Part shown: piece after piece, positions 39,770-50,561 of the stretch | Layout of the letters: each line of letters opens with the position of its first letter | Numbering within the stretch: position 1 is the stretch's first letter | NCBI GenBank assembly: GCA_030374765.1 | Contig: JARGXX010000071.1 | Span: forward strand, 1 to 64,000 | Direction of reading: 5' to 3' | DNA: 64,000 bases | Source of the DNA: Agarophyton chilense | Lineage: Eukaryota; Rhodophyta; Florideophyceae; Gracilariales; Gracilariaceae | Program-made: the position numbers and the translations under genes | Notes under the pieces: model-generated | Databases searched by the model: none | Seen by the model: the letters and a program-made list of their open reading frames with translations, nothing else | Told to the model about the DNA's origin: nothing

Positions 39770-41492
39770 GGATGTATACCCGATCCCTCGGATGGACGAA
39801 TACATCGACTCCTTTGGGAGCGCTACTGTTTTCTCTACCCTCGACGCCAATTCGGGCTACTGGAAAGTCCCTATTAGGGAGGAAGATCGAGAGAAAACGG
39901 CTTTCGTGTGTCATCAAGGACTTTTCCGATTCTGGAGGATGCCTTTTGGGTTGACAAATGCCCCCGCAACGTTTCAACGGGCGATAGACATTCTGTTGGC
40001 TCCCTTCAAGTGGAGGACGTGTCTAGTGTATTTAGACGACATTATTGTCTTCTCCAACAACCTGGATGACCACCTCGAACACGTCAAAGACGTAATGAAG
40101 ATACTCCGCGACGCGGGAATCACCTTGAAACTCAAGAAGTGCGAGTTTTTCACCGATTCGGTTAATTATCTGGGTCATATCATCCGTCCCGGACAGCTTG
40201 CAATCGATGAAGTACGAGTGAAATCCTTGAAGGAAGCAAAACACCCGAAAACTCAAACGGAGTTGCGATCCTTCTTAGGTCTGTGTAACGTGTATCGCCG
40301 ATTCGTCCCGAACTTTGCAGATATTGCCACCCCCCTCAACAGGCTCCTGACGAAGGGACAACCAGTTGAACTGGAACCTTTTGGCGACGCGGAAGCGTCT
40401 GCCTTCACGGCACTGGTGAATGCCGTAACATCACCGCCAATCTTGGCTCTACCCAATCCTGAGCTCCCTTACGAAGTGGACACCGATGCTAGTGCAAACC
40501 AAGTAGGGTGTGCACTGTTCCAATCCTCTGAGGATGGTGAACGTCACCCTATTGGGTACTGGTCACGTTCCCTGAATGTCCATGAAAGGAACTACTCGGT
40601 CTCCGAGAAAGAATGTTTAGCCGTTGTGTGGGCCTTAGCTACACTTCGCCCCTATCTGATGGGTACTCGTTTCAAAGTCCATACGGACCACGCATGCTTG
40701 CGTTGGCTCCTGGAGATCTCCAAACCCTCGGGCCGCCTTATGCGCTGGCGTCTCCGACTGTCGGAATTCGACTTTGAGATCCTGTACAAGAAAGGGAAGC
40801 TGAACACTCAGGCTGATGCACTATCCCGCTTGGGAACCACAGCGGAAACAGAACCCTACGAGGACGATGACATCCCATGCTTTAGGGTATCGGACCTCAA
40901 GGGAGGAGCTCAACCGCTGACGGATGATGTTTGTGACGATATACTCGTCAACGAGAGTCTGGATTCGCCGACCGGCTCTTTAACTTCGGATGCTCCCGAA
41001 CCTGGGCCCGCTCCCTCAAGGGCCCAGCCAACGAACTCTTACAGAGTTACTCCCCCACCGGAGGTAATCAAGCCTCCTGGCTCTCCGCCTAAGGAGGGGG
41101 AGGAGGACTTAGTTCCTTTGCAGGACGATGTTTCGGCGTCAGCCAGTCGCCCTAACAGGGAATCTAGTTCACACAGTGAGACGTCGAGCCCGACCGAGCC
41201 GGCGACAGAAAATTCACAACCCCAGCGTATGGGTAGCGACATCACCGCCGACCCAGCCGAGCATGACGTCAGAAAAGATGACGAAAACCCGCCTAGGGAG
41301 AGTCGTGTGGAGAACTCCGCACCCGGAACGCCTACAGGGCCGACGATCACCCGCCGCCGCGGAAGAGACACTGAGGTGTCGCACACTCAAACCCCGCTTT
41401 CTCTGGAACGAGCTGTGTCAGCGGACCCGCACGGGGAAGATCTCGACGACGAGGTTGACCAAATTTGGCTCTCCGTTATGGAATGGGAATAG
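39723..41492 (+). CDS. E2 partial reverse transcriptase and RNase H, no integrase (589-codon ORF)
   Basis: RT begins abruptly at RRLNEATIKDVYPIPRMDEY. The preceding fingers (about 120 residues in E1, including FCVDY) are missing. The catalytic YLDD (103-106) is intact. RNase H is complete in outline, with VDTDAS, SEKECLAVVWA, HTDHACLRWLL and TQADALS. After residue about 380, where E1 has its integrase zinc finger and DDE core, E2 has a Pro/Ser/Glu-rich low-complexity tail that ends at a stop. RT is probably inactive, and the element would need integrase and RT supplied in trans. The listed start is simply the first ATG of the open frame. Confidence 0.88.
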   Translation: MFPHLIGRRLNEATIKDVYPIPRMDEYIDSFGSATVFSTLDANSGYWKVPIREEDREKTAFVCHQGLFRFWRMPFGLTNAPATFQRAIDILLAPFKWRTCLVYLDDIIVFSNNLDDHLEHVKDVMKILRDAGITLKLKKCEFFTDSVNYLGHIIRPGQLAIDEVRVKSLKEAKHPKTQTELRSFLGLCNVYRRFVPNFADIATPLNRLLTKGQPVELEPFGDAEASAFTALVNAVTSPPILALPNPELPYEVDTDASANQVGCALFQSSEDGERHPIGYWSRSLNVHERNYSVSEKECLAVVWALATLRPYLMGTRFKVHTDHACLRWLLEISKPSGRLMRWRLRLSEFDFEILYKKGKLNTQADALSRLGTTAETEPYEDDDIPCFRVSDLKGGAQPLTDDVCDDILVNESLDSPTGSLTSDAPEPGPAPSRAQPTNSYRVTPPPEVIKPPGSPPKEGEEDLVPLQDDVSASASRPNRESSSHSETSSPTEPATENSQPQRMGSDITADPAEHDVRKDDENPPRESRVENSAPGTPTGPTITRRRGRDTEVSHTQTPLSLERAVSADPHGEDLDDEVDQIWLSVMEWE

Positions 41493-42063
41493 GAACTCCT
41501 ATGGAGACACTGGAACCCTCAGGAATGGGAAAGAAATGAGTGGGACCCGTGGAGGACAGCTCAGGAGAGTGCTAGCGCGTGTCGGAAGAGCCACCTCACA
41601 CCCGCTTGCGGAGTGGTAACCGGCGCCCGCGCATTTATGTGGCACACGTCGAATGGCACCGAGCCAATCAAAAGGCTCTGACGACCAACCGTCGCGCAGA
41701 CCGCCTCAGTGAGCCAATCAAAAGGCTCTGGCGACCAACCGTCGCGCAGACCGCCTCACTTAGCCAATCAAAAGGCTCCGACGACCAACCGTCGGTCAAA
41801 CCGCCTCCGTTGCACGGCGCATTGCACAAGAGCAACCTTCGTCCCCGTAGCTCGGGTTGACGTTGACGTCTTACCCCCCTGAGATTGGAGACACTACCGC
41901 GTCGCGGTTTCTCAACCGTCACGGATTCTAAGAACACCGTTGTTATCGAGAAGATCTTAGCTTTAAGAAGAACCCAAAACTGGGCCGTTTGATTCCGTAG
42001 ACGGAAGTTACAACGTAGCCCACAGGCCACTCGGCGCCGTTTGGACGAAGTGCTGAGACCCGC
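41493..42063 (+). other. E2 region between RNase H and the chromodomain
   Basis: No supported ORF. It holds three 50-bp repeats (41661-41810). A 32-bp segment at 41602-41633 (CCGCTTGCGGAGTGG core) recurs with two mismatches at 42918-42949 inside the antisense ORF. This suggests that sequence from the antisense gene was joined next to pol when the integrase was lost. Confidence 0.7.
41661..41810. repeat. Three copies of a 50-bp repeat with CCAAT boxes
   Basis: The unit starts with AGCCAATCAAAAGGCTC and continues GACGACCAACCGTCG. The first two copies are nearly identical and the third is more diverged. Each carries a CCAAT and a short GACG...CGTC dyad. It occupies the place of the missing integrase. 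Confidence 0.92.
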
Positions 42064-42381
42064 TTGCAACACGGAAAAGAACCCACCGGGGTGTGTCTAG
42101 ACCCTACGTTGACACCCTCAAGGGAACTAGAGCGTTCCAAGATGGAAGAGAAGCCCGAACAGGGAAAAGTGTACCCGCAGGAATTCCTTATCGATCGCAT
42201 CGTGCGTCACATCTACACCGCCGAGGGAGAAGTTTGCTACCAAGTCCGATGGTACGGATTCTCGCCTGATGAGGATACAGTGGAACCCATTGAGCACCTT
42301 CCGAGGTCTAAGGTTTTATCCTATCACCGACGCGCTCGGGTAACCTTGCCTCCAAGTCTGGATCGTGCCCAAGTCGGGTAA
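42064..42381 (+). CDS. E2 chromodomain remnant of Pol
   Basis: 105 codons. IVRHIYTAEGEVCYQVRWYG, then SPDEDTVEPIEHLPRSKVLS, is a chromodomain like the C-terminus of E1 Pol, keeping the aromatic YQVRWYG strand (the usual W-E-P is V-E-P here). It is separated from RNase H by the repeat region and has its own start only by default. If translated it would be a free chromodomain; more likely it is a leftover of the deleted polyprotein. Confidence 0.75.
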   Translation: MQHGKEPTGVCLDPTLTPSRELERSKMEEKPEQGKVYPQEFLIDRIVRHIYTAEGEVCYQVRWYGFSPDEDTVEPIEHLPRSKVLSYHRRARVTLPPSLDRAQVG

Positions 42382-42771
42382 GCCACCACGGGAACTGTTG
42401 TGGATGCGACCTCGAAGTGAGGAAGATGTTGGACCTCTGAAGAGGAATTGAGGAGAGTATCCCGAAGAACACGTATTGAGAGGGAATGTCTACTGGCCCT
42501 CGGCCTAGCGCCGTTAACCGGGGAACACAACACCGGTTATCGGGACAGTTTATGATGAAAAAAGGAAAAGAAGACCCACGAAGTGGAGAAGAAGATTAAG
42601 AAGAAGATTGGACCCTAGGAAGGGAAGAAGATGAAGAAGATCCTAAGAAGGAATGAAGAAGATGAAGTAGAAGTTAAGATCCTAGGAAGGAAGAAGAAAA
42701 GAAGTTATGCAAATATCAGAAGTTTACTATTGTCGCCAAGCTATGGACTCTACAATTGCCCGAAGGCGGAA
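42382..42771 (+). other. E2 3' region with GA-rich tract
   Basis: Bases 42553-42715 are almost wholly purine on +, made of GAAGAA and AAGATT/AAGAAG words with two CCTAGGAAGG islands. It could be an accessory purine tract or simple sequence. The 128-codon ORF at 42631 is a by-product of this composition. Confidence 0.7.
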
Positions 42772-43708
42772 CTACGGAAAGCCCGAGGAGGGACCCGCCC
42801 CACCGTTGGGACTCTGACCCTGATGGTACGCCGAGGCGAAAGCCAACATCTGGCTCACATCCGTCATACCCGGGGGAATCGGAATGCCTGCGTTCACGAG
42901 GCCTTGTCGCACACTATCCGCTTGCGGAGTGGCAACCGGCGCCTGCGCAAGGGTGTTCACACCCCACCCGGGGGGAGCAGATGGACCGCCACCGGATGCA
43001 TTCGCCGCCGCAGCTGAGGTCGTTCCCACTGGTTGGAAGGGTGCAGATGGCTCCACCGGGAGTACTCCACTAGGAGCTGGCACGTCGTTATCCAACGCTG
43101 GATCGTCCAGGTCTACTGGAGGCTCGTACTCGTAATCGTCGGTATAAATGAACCCCGTCGGGTGTCCCACTGGCATCGGTCGAGGCGAGTCAATCAGCGC
43201 CCGTGCTTGCGCCGCGCTGATGCGAACCCCTTCGAAGGGATTGTAATAGACCCAGTTACCGGAGCCCGGATCGTACCGGCCAGGAGACTTGTCTCGCGCG
43301 GATCCTTCCCCTGCGGGCTGATTTTCCACTGGAACTCGATCCCATTGGGTGTTGTCGATCACGTCCAAGATTGGATACAGGTCCTGCACGTTGCTGGCCG
43401 AACCCAACGCTGGGACAAGGTCGATCTGACGCATGATGGTCCGTAGCATCGGAGAACTCTCCACCCTGCTGGGGAGCTTCGTTGTCTGCCGGTGCGGAGG
43501 CCGATGGCCCCGAGAGTGGGTTGGTGACGTATGGATTAATTCCCTTGAGAGGGTTGGTTGAGACTGCTGTTGCGAGAAGTTGCTTATCGCCGAAAGTCGG
43601 AGGAGTAGGAGAAAGTTGTCCCGATGTGCCGGTTTTGTGGCGATCCCCAGAAGTGGTGAAGGACCCCATTGAGAGAGCAGTATATATGGCGACCGGAACG
43701 CGAGACAC
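42772..43708 (-). CDS. E2 antisense ORF, unknown function, apparent frameshift
   Basis: It runs against gag-pol and lies between the chromodomain and the 3' LTR, the same position as the antisense gene of E1. The first part (from 43708) gives a Ser/Thr/Pro-rich sequence to about NEAPQQG. At about 43465-43475 good coding sense passes to the next frame, giving LRTIMRQIDLVPALGSASNV, then GNWVYYNPFEGVRISAAQAR and GHPTGFIYTDDYEYEPP. The C-terminal 100 residues are Pro/Ala/Gly-rich. ISAAQAR followed by GFIY resembles EARIRS...GFMYG and TPEEARRW...GFLWF in E1, hinting at a shared domain. No known family. Confidence 0.55.
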
Positions 43709-43740
43709 CCGCGGCTCGGAATGTTCTTCCTCGTCTTAAC

Positions 43741-43750
43741 GAGGGGCAGA
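43741..43750 (+). other. E2 polypurine tract
   Basis: GAGGGGCAGA abuts the 3' LTR, in the expected place for the plus-strand primer. Assigned by position. Confidence 0.7.
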
Positions 43751-44665
43751 TGTAGAGCAACGCCCAGTTAGGGGAAACTTGAAGATGCAACTCATAGAAT
43801 GAGGATTGAACCCTCCGAGGGTTATGACTATGATCCCCTCTAAGGTGTGCTGAGGTGGCACTGTTTTCTGGTTATATTTCGCCTATAAGGGAAAATTCGG
43901 ATGGCCCATGGTTGGATTGGCCCCGTGATACACGTGGCTTAATTTTGGCACCGATTTTCGGATATTTGTTAGAACGTTGGATTTTTGGGCCCTGGCAGTG
44001 GGATCTCCACGTGTATGGCCCTGAGCAGGTGTGCCCTACTGTAGAGTTTAGTTAGTGGGCCCTACTTAGGGAGGCGAGATCTGACAGTCCGAAGCTCAGA
44101 GTAAATGGGAACCAAGGTTGGTCTTCGATACCTTTAGAGGTTCTTCGTCGCCATCGTTTCGGCCTTACAACCCGGAACGGGCTCTGGTTAGCAACGCCTG
44201 CGTAGGGACACGACTCCACTTGGAGAGTGCCCACGTTTGGGTTCCGTGCAACCACCCCCTTGGGACCGCTCAGACGATTTGCGTGCACGATACCCCGTGG
44301 GGGTTCTGCTTACTTGTTGCGTGCTTTTTGTGTTTCCTTTCGAGGACAGGTTTTCGCCCCTGTATTGGGTTTCTTTTGTTGTTTCGCCCCTTTTCTGGTT
44401 CTCGGGTCCGGTGCCTGTTAGTGCCCGACCCTCGCCCCGTTTTTCCTCTTCGCCGGATTTTCCCCCATTTCTTGGGATACACATACCCATTCCCGATCCA
44501 ACGGTTTCTACCCCTCACCTCCGTCGGTACTGCCGGAATCTCCCGTGGGAGTTACACCCCACACTACGGGTGGAACGGAGGGCTCTGTCTCTGAGTCTGC
44601 CTCCCCCAGGGAGCAAGGCTTCGAACACCTTGAGAGCACTTCCCGTCGCCGGGTTTTGCTCCACA
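43751..44665 (+). repeat. E2 3' LTR
   Basis: 915 bp, partner of 35420-36334 with one substitution. Followed by the ACAAA target duplication at 44666-44670. Confidence 0.97.
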
Positions 44666-44670
44666 ACAAA

Positions 44671-45003
44671 ATGGGTCTCTGGCAGGATCTGTTACAGTGG
44701 CAGTGATGCAATTTGTCACTCTTCGGGTTTGAGCTAGAGCGAGCTATTTATAAATATGTTGGCCTTATGGAATCAGTCAGTCAATCAACAGTTTATCATA
44801 TTTCTCTTCAAAAAAGGTTTTGGTTCTTGACCAAATCTTTCCATCAACATTTCTGACCACTCAGGAAGAATGCGTACGAAATCCATTACAGTTTCAAGAA
44901 CTAAGAAGGAGTGCATTTTGGGGGATTGTTGCGGCTACGAATGGGATTTCCATCCAAACCAAACGATCCAGGCTTCGGGATGCTCGTGACCCACGGAATT
45001 ATT
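44671..45003. other. Right flank of E2
   Basis: The start continues the small split ORF described on the left side of E2 (stop TGA about 35 bases in). CTATTTATAAATATG at about 44743-44757 resembles a TATA region but precedes no recognised gene. Confidence 0.4.
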
Positions 45004-46597
45004 TTAATGCAGGTTTATCCGTAAGGTGCCGGCATGTGTGCATGGAGTTGTTTGGTTATCGGCGGCTAGAATGGAAATGTATGTAGCGGAGGGCATGTGC
45101 TTCGGAGGAAACTTGATGTGAGTGGGGTGGACTGCAGAGTCTAGGATGAACATACCCGCGATATGGGGTTTGGGGTGCACGACGGCAGCAGCATTGTCCT
45201 GTGGCTCCGCAGGGGCGTCGTAGTGATACGATGGCTGTGCTAGTTGGTTCAGTGCGACGGGTGTTTCCGGGGGAAATGCTTGAGCGTGAGCAGCGGGGAA
45301 GAATGGATTTGCACACAGTCCAGGAGGTACGGCAAGAATGCGATAGGCTTGTGCACGTGCTTGGCCTACGCCTACGCCTACGGGCTCTGGTTTTGCGATT
45401 AGAGTGGGTGGCTGGTTGAACTTCGGGTGCCTTGTATCTCTGCATTGTTCATCAGTATGGTTAGGAGGAACTTGCATAACTTGCTGGTGGAAGCTGCAGT
45501 GTGTGAATTTCGGTTGGTTTTGTTGCCCCCGTCGTAGTTGGTACGTGTGCAGGGTAGGAGTTCTCGCGCGAGTGGGGTGGGGGCAATTGGGTACGCAGTC
45601 AGTGGGTACTGATGGGGTGTTGATAGGGTAGAAAATGCGGGGATGTTGTAGTATTGGAGTCTTCTGTGATCATAGGTTGATTGACAGCAGCTGACATCCG
45701 GTTTCAAATGTGGAAGAGTTGAATCAAAGCCCGTCGATGAAAAATTCTACGGAGGTAGATTCTTCCATAATGTTTGGAAATCGTGAGGCGAACATGCGTG
45801 CACAGAGAGAATAATGTCTTCCGACGAAGTCGTCAATGTCCATACCAGTCGTGAAGTGTAGGCTTTTCGCTTCTGATTTCAAATATTTGTGACCATCGCG
45901 AGAGTGTGTTTTCAGGTTGTCCATGATCGCTTGAAGCAGGCCCCAAGGCGTCGGAACGGGATTGATTGTTAGTAGATTCATTAGTTTGGCTCGGGTTGTA
46001 GATAGGTTTAAGGCACGAAGGGTGAGCTCATTTTTGCTGAAATTTTTGAAAGCAGCCTAGTGGTGAGGTTTTAAACGGCTGCTCGTGATGTGGTGTAGTG
46101 CGTCCAAGGTCGTGGGGTTGGACTCCAAAGCCATTTTCCAAAAGAAGGGCTTTTTCATGTCTAGCTTGGGAACATGAAAAACTTGATCCATGATGTTGAG
46201 GAGTAGATGTTGTGTCGTATCAATTGGGACGGTGGTTTCCGATTCGTTGAGTTGGACGAGGTGGAGTTAGATTTGGACCAAAGTTACGTCTTCGGTGCGT
46301 TGTTAGCGAATAAGGAATCGCTCTGTGCGGGGCTAGTTTGGCGCCGGGGTGGATAGGTTGTGATAAAGCTGGAAGGATAGGGTCCAGAAATTCGAGATTT
46401 CGATGGAAGGGTAGTGAGGCGAGATAAAGAAATGTGACGAGAAGAAGGAAAGCGACGAAATTAGTAGTGGCGTAAGATGGGTTCCATAACATGTGAAAGG
46501 AGATCGATACTTGTTCTTTACTTGGACGTCTTTGCGACGGCGCAGCGCCCTTATCTAACGTCCAACACCTCTGTCCATACGTGGCGTTCGTGTTCAA
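45004..46597 (-). pseudogene. Retroelement Gag-like relic, several frames
   Basis: Minus-strand fragments in broken frames. The 46220-46597 piece has a hydrophobic segment and a Pro-rich region. The 45724-45981 piece reads GMDIDDFVGRHYSLCARMFA, then SVEFFIDGL, similar to capsid regions of retrotransposon Gag. The 45399-45707 and 45004-45477 pieces carry Pro/Gln-rich sequence with a possible C/H cluster (CSFHQQ...H...C). No protease or RT follows, and no LTRs were seen. The assignment rests on the capsid-like piece. Confidence 0.35.
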
Positions 46598-46785
46598 TTT
46601 GACATTTATATTACAGAAAACGCCATTTTTGGCCCGGTTTTAGGAAAGGATATGTTTTTGAAACGCACTGTATCTTATAAAAACGCTCCTGTTTTTTCAA
46701 GAAAACATGCAAAGTCTACTGTAGAGTGCGAAATTGGAGTAGAACAACAAACATTGTTTTATTCATGGTACGCTATAAGAACATA

Positions 46786-47400
46786 CTAATAGCTCGTTCT
46801 ATTCCCACATCTTTCTAACAATTGTAAAAAACGTCTCTCCATACTTTTTCGCAAATTATACCTCAAACGTACAACCAATTTTCCCCAATCTTCAAGAATT
46901 GCGCTTTTAAGGGATTTTACATCAGTCTATTGCCTTGCACTCTCATAAAACGCACGAGATAGACCCCCCCATTTATTCTCGAATGGGTTTAAATCAGGAT
47001 TGCGTGCAAGCCACTTCAGTACTTCAATTCAATTTGTTTAGATCCAAACGACTTTATTTTATATTTTTAACATTGTATAGCAGCATTTTCCTGTTAATAA
47101 ATCCAGCTTCCACTGTAGACCTTTCAATAAATTGGAAGAAAATAGTTTTCCAAAGTATTGAAATACGTTTTGGAACCTTGATTTCCAACAGAAGAAGCTT
47201 AGTTTTTGTGTCTGTTTTCGCAAAATGCATTCAGAATCATAATTCCTCCCCCACCAGCTTTTCTTCTAGACAAAACCTTTTCTTCCTTTCTTTTATCGTT
47301 CCATTAGTAGTAATATCCATCCGCGCCATCCAGATTATATTTTTTTCATCAGAAATAACAAGCATAAACCAATATTGTTCGGTAATTGTCCTGAAAAAGT
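46786..47400 (-). pseudogene. Tc1/mariner transposase relic
   Basis: Minus-strand frames give KWLARNPDLNPFENKW, matching the W-x-A-x-S-PDLNPIEN-W block that holds the last catalytic acidic residue of Tc1/mariner transposases. After a frameshift comes LKSAILEDWGKLVVRLRYN, then SMERRFLQLLERCGN and TSY-stop, the usual C-terminus. Upstream, GFINRKMLLYNVKNI corresponds to the segment after the second Asp, with stops and shifts. No terminal inverted repeats were found. Inactive. Confidence 0.75.
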
Positions 47401-47405
47401 CACGT

Positions 47406-47655
47406 TGGTACGGTAGGTAGGGTGAAAAAGACGAGTTAGGTAGAGAGTGGTGATATCGAGGTCACCTCGAAGCCCCCTGAAAACTGCATTTTTTCCATTT
47501 GGTACGACACGGTATTTATACTAAAGTGTCAGGGTCCATGACACTTGGTCCTTCTCAGCATTAGTCCTACACAAAAAGTAGCTTTTCTGATCATGTGAGA
47601 CATTCAAAGACAATGATTTGGCCGTAACGAGGCCCTGGTTGACCAAATCATCACA
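47406..47655 (-). repeat. E3 3' LTR (left copy)
   Basis: About 250 bp, diverged from 52074-52328 by substitutions and small indels. The shared block CACGGTATTTATACTAAAGT may be the promoter core. Edges were chosen at TGGTACGG and ATCACA and are accurate to a few bases. Confidence 0.75.
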
Positions 47656-47926
47656 GTTCGCTACGGCTAACACCCAGATCGAGAGAAAAGCGAGCACGAC
47701 ATTCAACAGGAGTACTTCGACGTCTCTTAAAGAATTTCAGACTTTTGCTAGGAACGCTCTCGACCATATAAGAAAGGAGTTCTCAGGAATCACCAGCATT
47801 AGTCAATCCTTTCTAGCTGACTAATGCATTAAACGAATTAGATGATTCGCGAATATCCTTGAGCTTGTGAATGGAGTGCCAGATACGATCAGTGAATTCA
47901 GCAACTTTCTTGAGCTTTACTTTGGT

Positions 47927-49035
47927 TTACAAAAGGTGATCTGCACGAGCCCGGAGACAACAGATATGTGTCACCTTCTCCTCTTGCGAAATCAGGTGTT
48001 CAACTTCAACGGTAAAGTCGGAAAGTAAAATTTTGATACGACGAGGTCCAACCCAATTGGTAGACATCTTTTTTGTGAGTCCCACGAAACGGGCAACAAC
48101 GACATAGTCACCCACTACCGGTTTGTACCGTAGAATGGGGGTTTAGTGTTTTGTAAATCAACTGCCTTTTTTCTGGTACTAGATAAAGATTTTTGAATGT
48201 TTCGGTGCATTTCATCAAGGATATCGAGAAGGGACTCAAATTTGATCTTCTGCATCATCAGAAATTCTTTCACGGAGCGAGATTTCCTTATCTTCATCTC
48301 AAACACAGCAATTCTTAATTTATTCCCAGATGACATACCGGTTTGAACTGTAATAGAAGCTCTTCCACCAAGACGTTTGAACTGAGAGTTGTTAATGATA
48401 CTCTTAATTATAGTAACAGACTTCGTCCATTCTGCTTCAGAAGTACGTGTTTCCGTATTAAATGCATTAATGACTCGAAGAACGTGTTTGGAAACCGACT
48501 CAACGGTCTCATTTGACCAAGAAGCATAAGCTGTGGAAAGGCGATTCTTCGCTTTTACGGAATTCCCCAGTTTTTCCCTAACCTTGTTGAGAAAGTGAGG
48601 TCCTTGATCGGAGAACCATTGATTAACAGGAACAAAGGTGGTAAAGTATTAAACCAATATACATATAGATATATGTATATACATTTGCAGTAGTCTCTAC
48701 ATCTGCATTTTCACATGCGCGGAGATATAAATATCCAGAAAAGTCATCTTTAAGGATAAGGATGTATTCATGGCCTGTCATTGACTGTCCCACATATAAG
48801 AAATCAAAGTGGAGCAGTTCAAAAACTTTCTCGGCATGATTTCACGACCAAGTGGACGAGGAACTTCTGATCTTTCGTCAGAAACGATACGTGCGAAGCA
48901 GCTTTGTAAAAACGCTCTTTCATCTGATTCCATAATTGACCATAAAACCTCCGCTTTGATAGTTTCCATATTAGGACGTATAACACGGTGTCCAATTAGT
49001 CCACAATGAGCCGATACATAAATACGAAGTTGCAT
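47927..49035 (-). pseudogene. E3 integrase and C-terminal domain relic
   Basis: From right to left: the zinc-binding and core start (VSAHCGLIGHR, SCFARIVSDERSEVPRPLG, then further left a frame with MTGHEYILILKD); a coiled-coil piece at 48115-48336; and GDYVVVARF with MSTNWVGPRRIKILLSDFTV at 47927-48115, typical of the DNA-binding tail of gypsy integrases. Frames change between the pieces. Confidence 0.7.
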
Positions 49036-49327
49036 TTTTTGATCTTCATCAGGGATGCCTAGCTTATCATCAGAATTCTTCCATAGATTCAGAGGTTATT
49101 AAGATAGAACAAAACCACTACTACCAGTAGGCGGGTGCTTTTCTTTGATCGAGAAATAGCCTGTAAGGATTGTAGCTCTGGAAAGTCTTAGGTAGTAAGA
49201 AGAACTTTAAGTTGAGATACCCTTCGAGGTGGAGATTCCGAGGAGTCTGGTACAGCTTAACGAGTGGAGATATCTGCCAAGACTTTGTGTTCACCCGGGA
49301 TGTGCTGGATGGTGAAGATAAATTTAG

Positions 49328-50486
49328 CTAGTGGCAAAGCCCATCACTGTGTCTTATGTACGACGTGACGAGCAAAGTTTGCGTTATATCTTTTAGTCGA
49401 AAGCATGTAGAGAATATTCTTATGATCGGTGAACATGGAGAGTTCTCCGCAAGTTGCAAGTATATAAGCCTAGCGGGTAACACTTTCGATAATTGCATAG
49501 CAATCTTGCTCGCATGTGGTCCATCTGAATGATGCACCACGAATAATTTCTGAGACACATGCAACTGTTGAGTGATTCCAATCTTGAGGACGTAGTACTT
49601 CTTTCTATACTTCTTCTTCATCAACTTTAGTAAAACACACAGCCAAATGAGTGGACGATGCATCCGGAAAAACCATTGGATCAGCAGTGGATAGTTGAAA
49701 TTGGTTGATAAGAGCTTGAATGAAGGATTCAAAGGCTGCATTTTTCTCGTCCTTCCATTCAGAAAGAGGGCGATTAGCAACCCTTCACTTCTTTCGATAT
49801 TCTTGCAGAGTATATTCCACTTTTAGAAGATAATGTAGTGGTTTAATTAACTCTGACAAACTTGGAATGGCAGTAGGCATCCAGTTAGCCCCATGTACGA
49901 GTTTTATTAGGGAACCAACAGTAGTTCGTAGAGACATTGAAGTCAATGCCTCATAGTTTCGTGTATTAAGTAAAACTCCGTCAGACTCTATTCTTCATCC
50001 ACAAAATTGCATTTGCTTGGAAGCAGGGTCACACTAGAGTGAATTTAGTTTGAGACCACTTGTACCAGAAATTTCTAAAATGGTCCTTAGATTCTTGAGT
50101 AGGGATGCCTCATCGCTTTCAAATCCAAGTGCATCATTATGCGAAATCAAGAGTTTAAGATTTGCAATTAGATTTTCCATGCTTTCTTTGATATAAGATA
50201 GTACATTCATAGACCATTGAAAGACTCGCTTGGGGCTAAACACACCGAAAGAGGTATGGAATGATTGGAATTCCTGAGATTCTTTTGCGAGCGAGAACTG
50301 CCAGTATCCGTGAATGAAATCTAGTTTGAATAAGATGTGTGCTCCATTTAGTTTAGCAAGCATTTTTTCTGCATGTAGCATAGGCCATATGTTCTTCTTT
50401 GTTTGCTGGTTGAGATGTCTTGAATCAATAGCAATCGCAATGGCTATTTTCCAGGGTTTGATACAAGTATTGGAGCACAATCCCAT
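49328..50486 (-). pseudogene. E3 reverse transcriptase and RNase H relic
   Basis: RT: AIDSRHLNQQTKKNIWPM, KLNGAHILFKLDFIHGYWQF (with the first catalytic Asp), then SYIKESMENLI where a family member would have its Y-x-DD region. The catalytic aspartate pair survives only as HNDA. RNase H follows in a shifted frame, where FTDHKNILYMLS-like sequence can be read near 49400-49440. Inactive. Confidence 0.7.
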
Positions 50487-50561
50487 TTGGACGTTGTACT
50501 ACGGTAAAGGTAACCAACTCGGAGAAGTCCTTCCCACTTCTTCTTCACTAAATCAAGCTGT

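Larger units (their letters stand above)
35420..44665 (+). mobile_element. E2: Ty3/gypsy chromovirus-type element, 9.2 kb, internally deleted
   Basis: A plus-strand element with 915-bp LTRs that differ at a single base, so insertion was very recent. Order: LTR, PBS, Gag, protease, partial RT with RNase H, a region of 50-bp repeats, a chromodomain ORF, a GA-rich tract, an antisense ORF, polypurine tract, LTR. The integrase is absent and the first part of RT is deleted, so E2 cannot be autonomous. It shares the PBS, Gag layout and antisense arrangement with E1 but not its LTR sequence. Confidence 0.95.
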
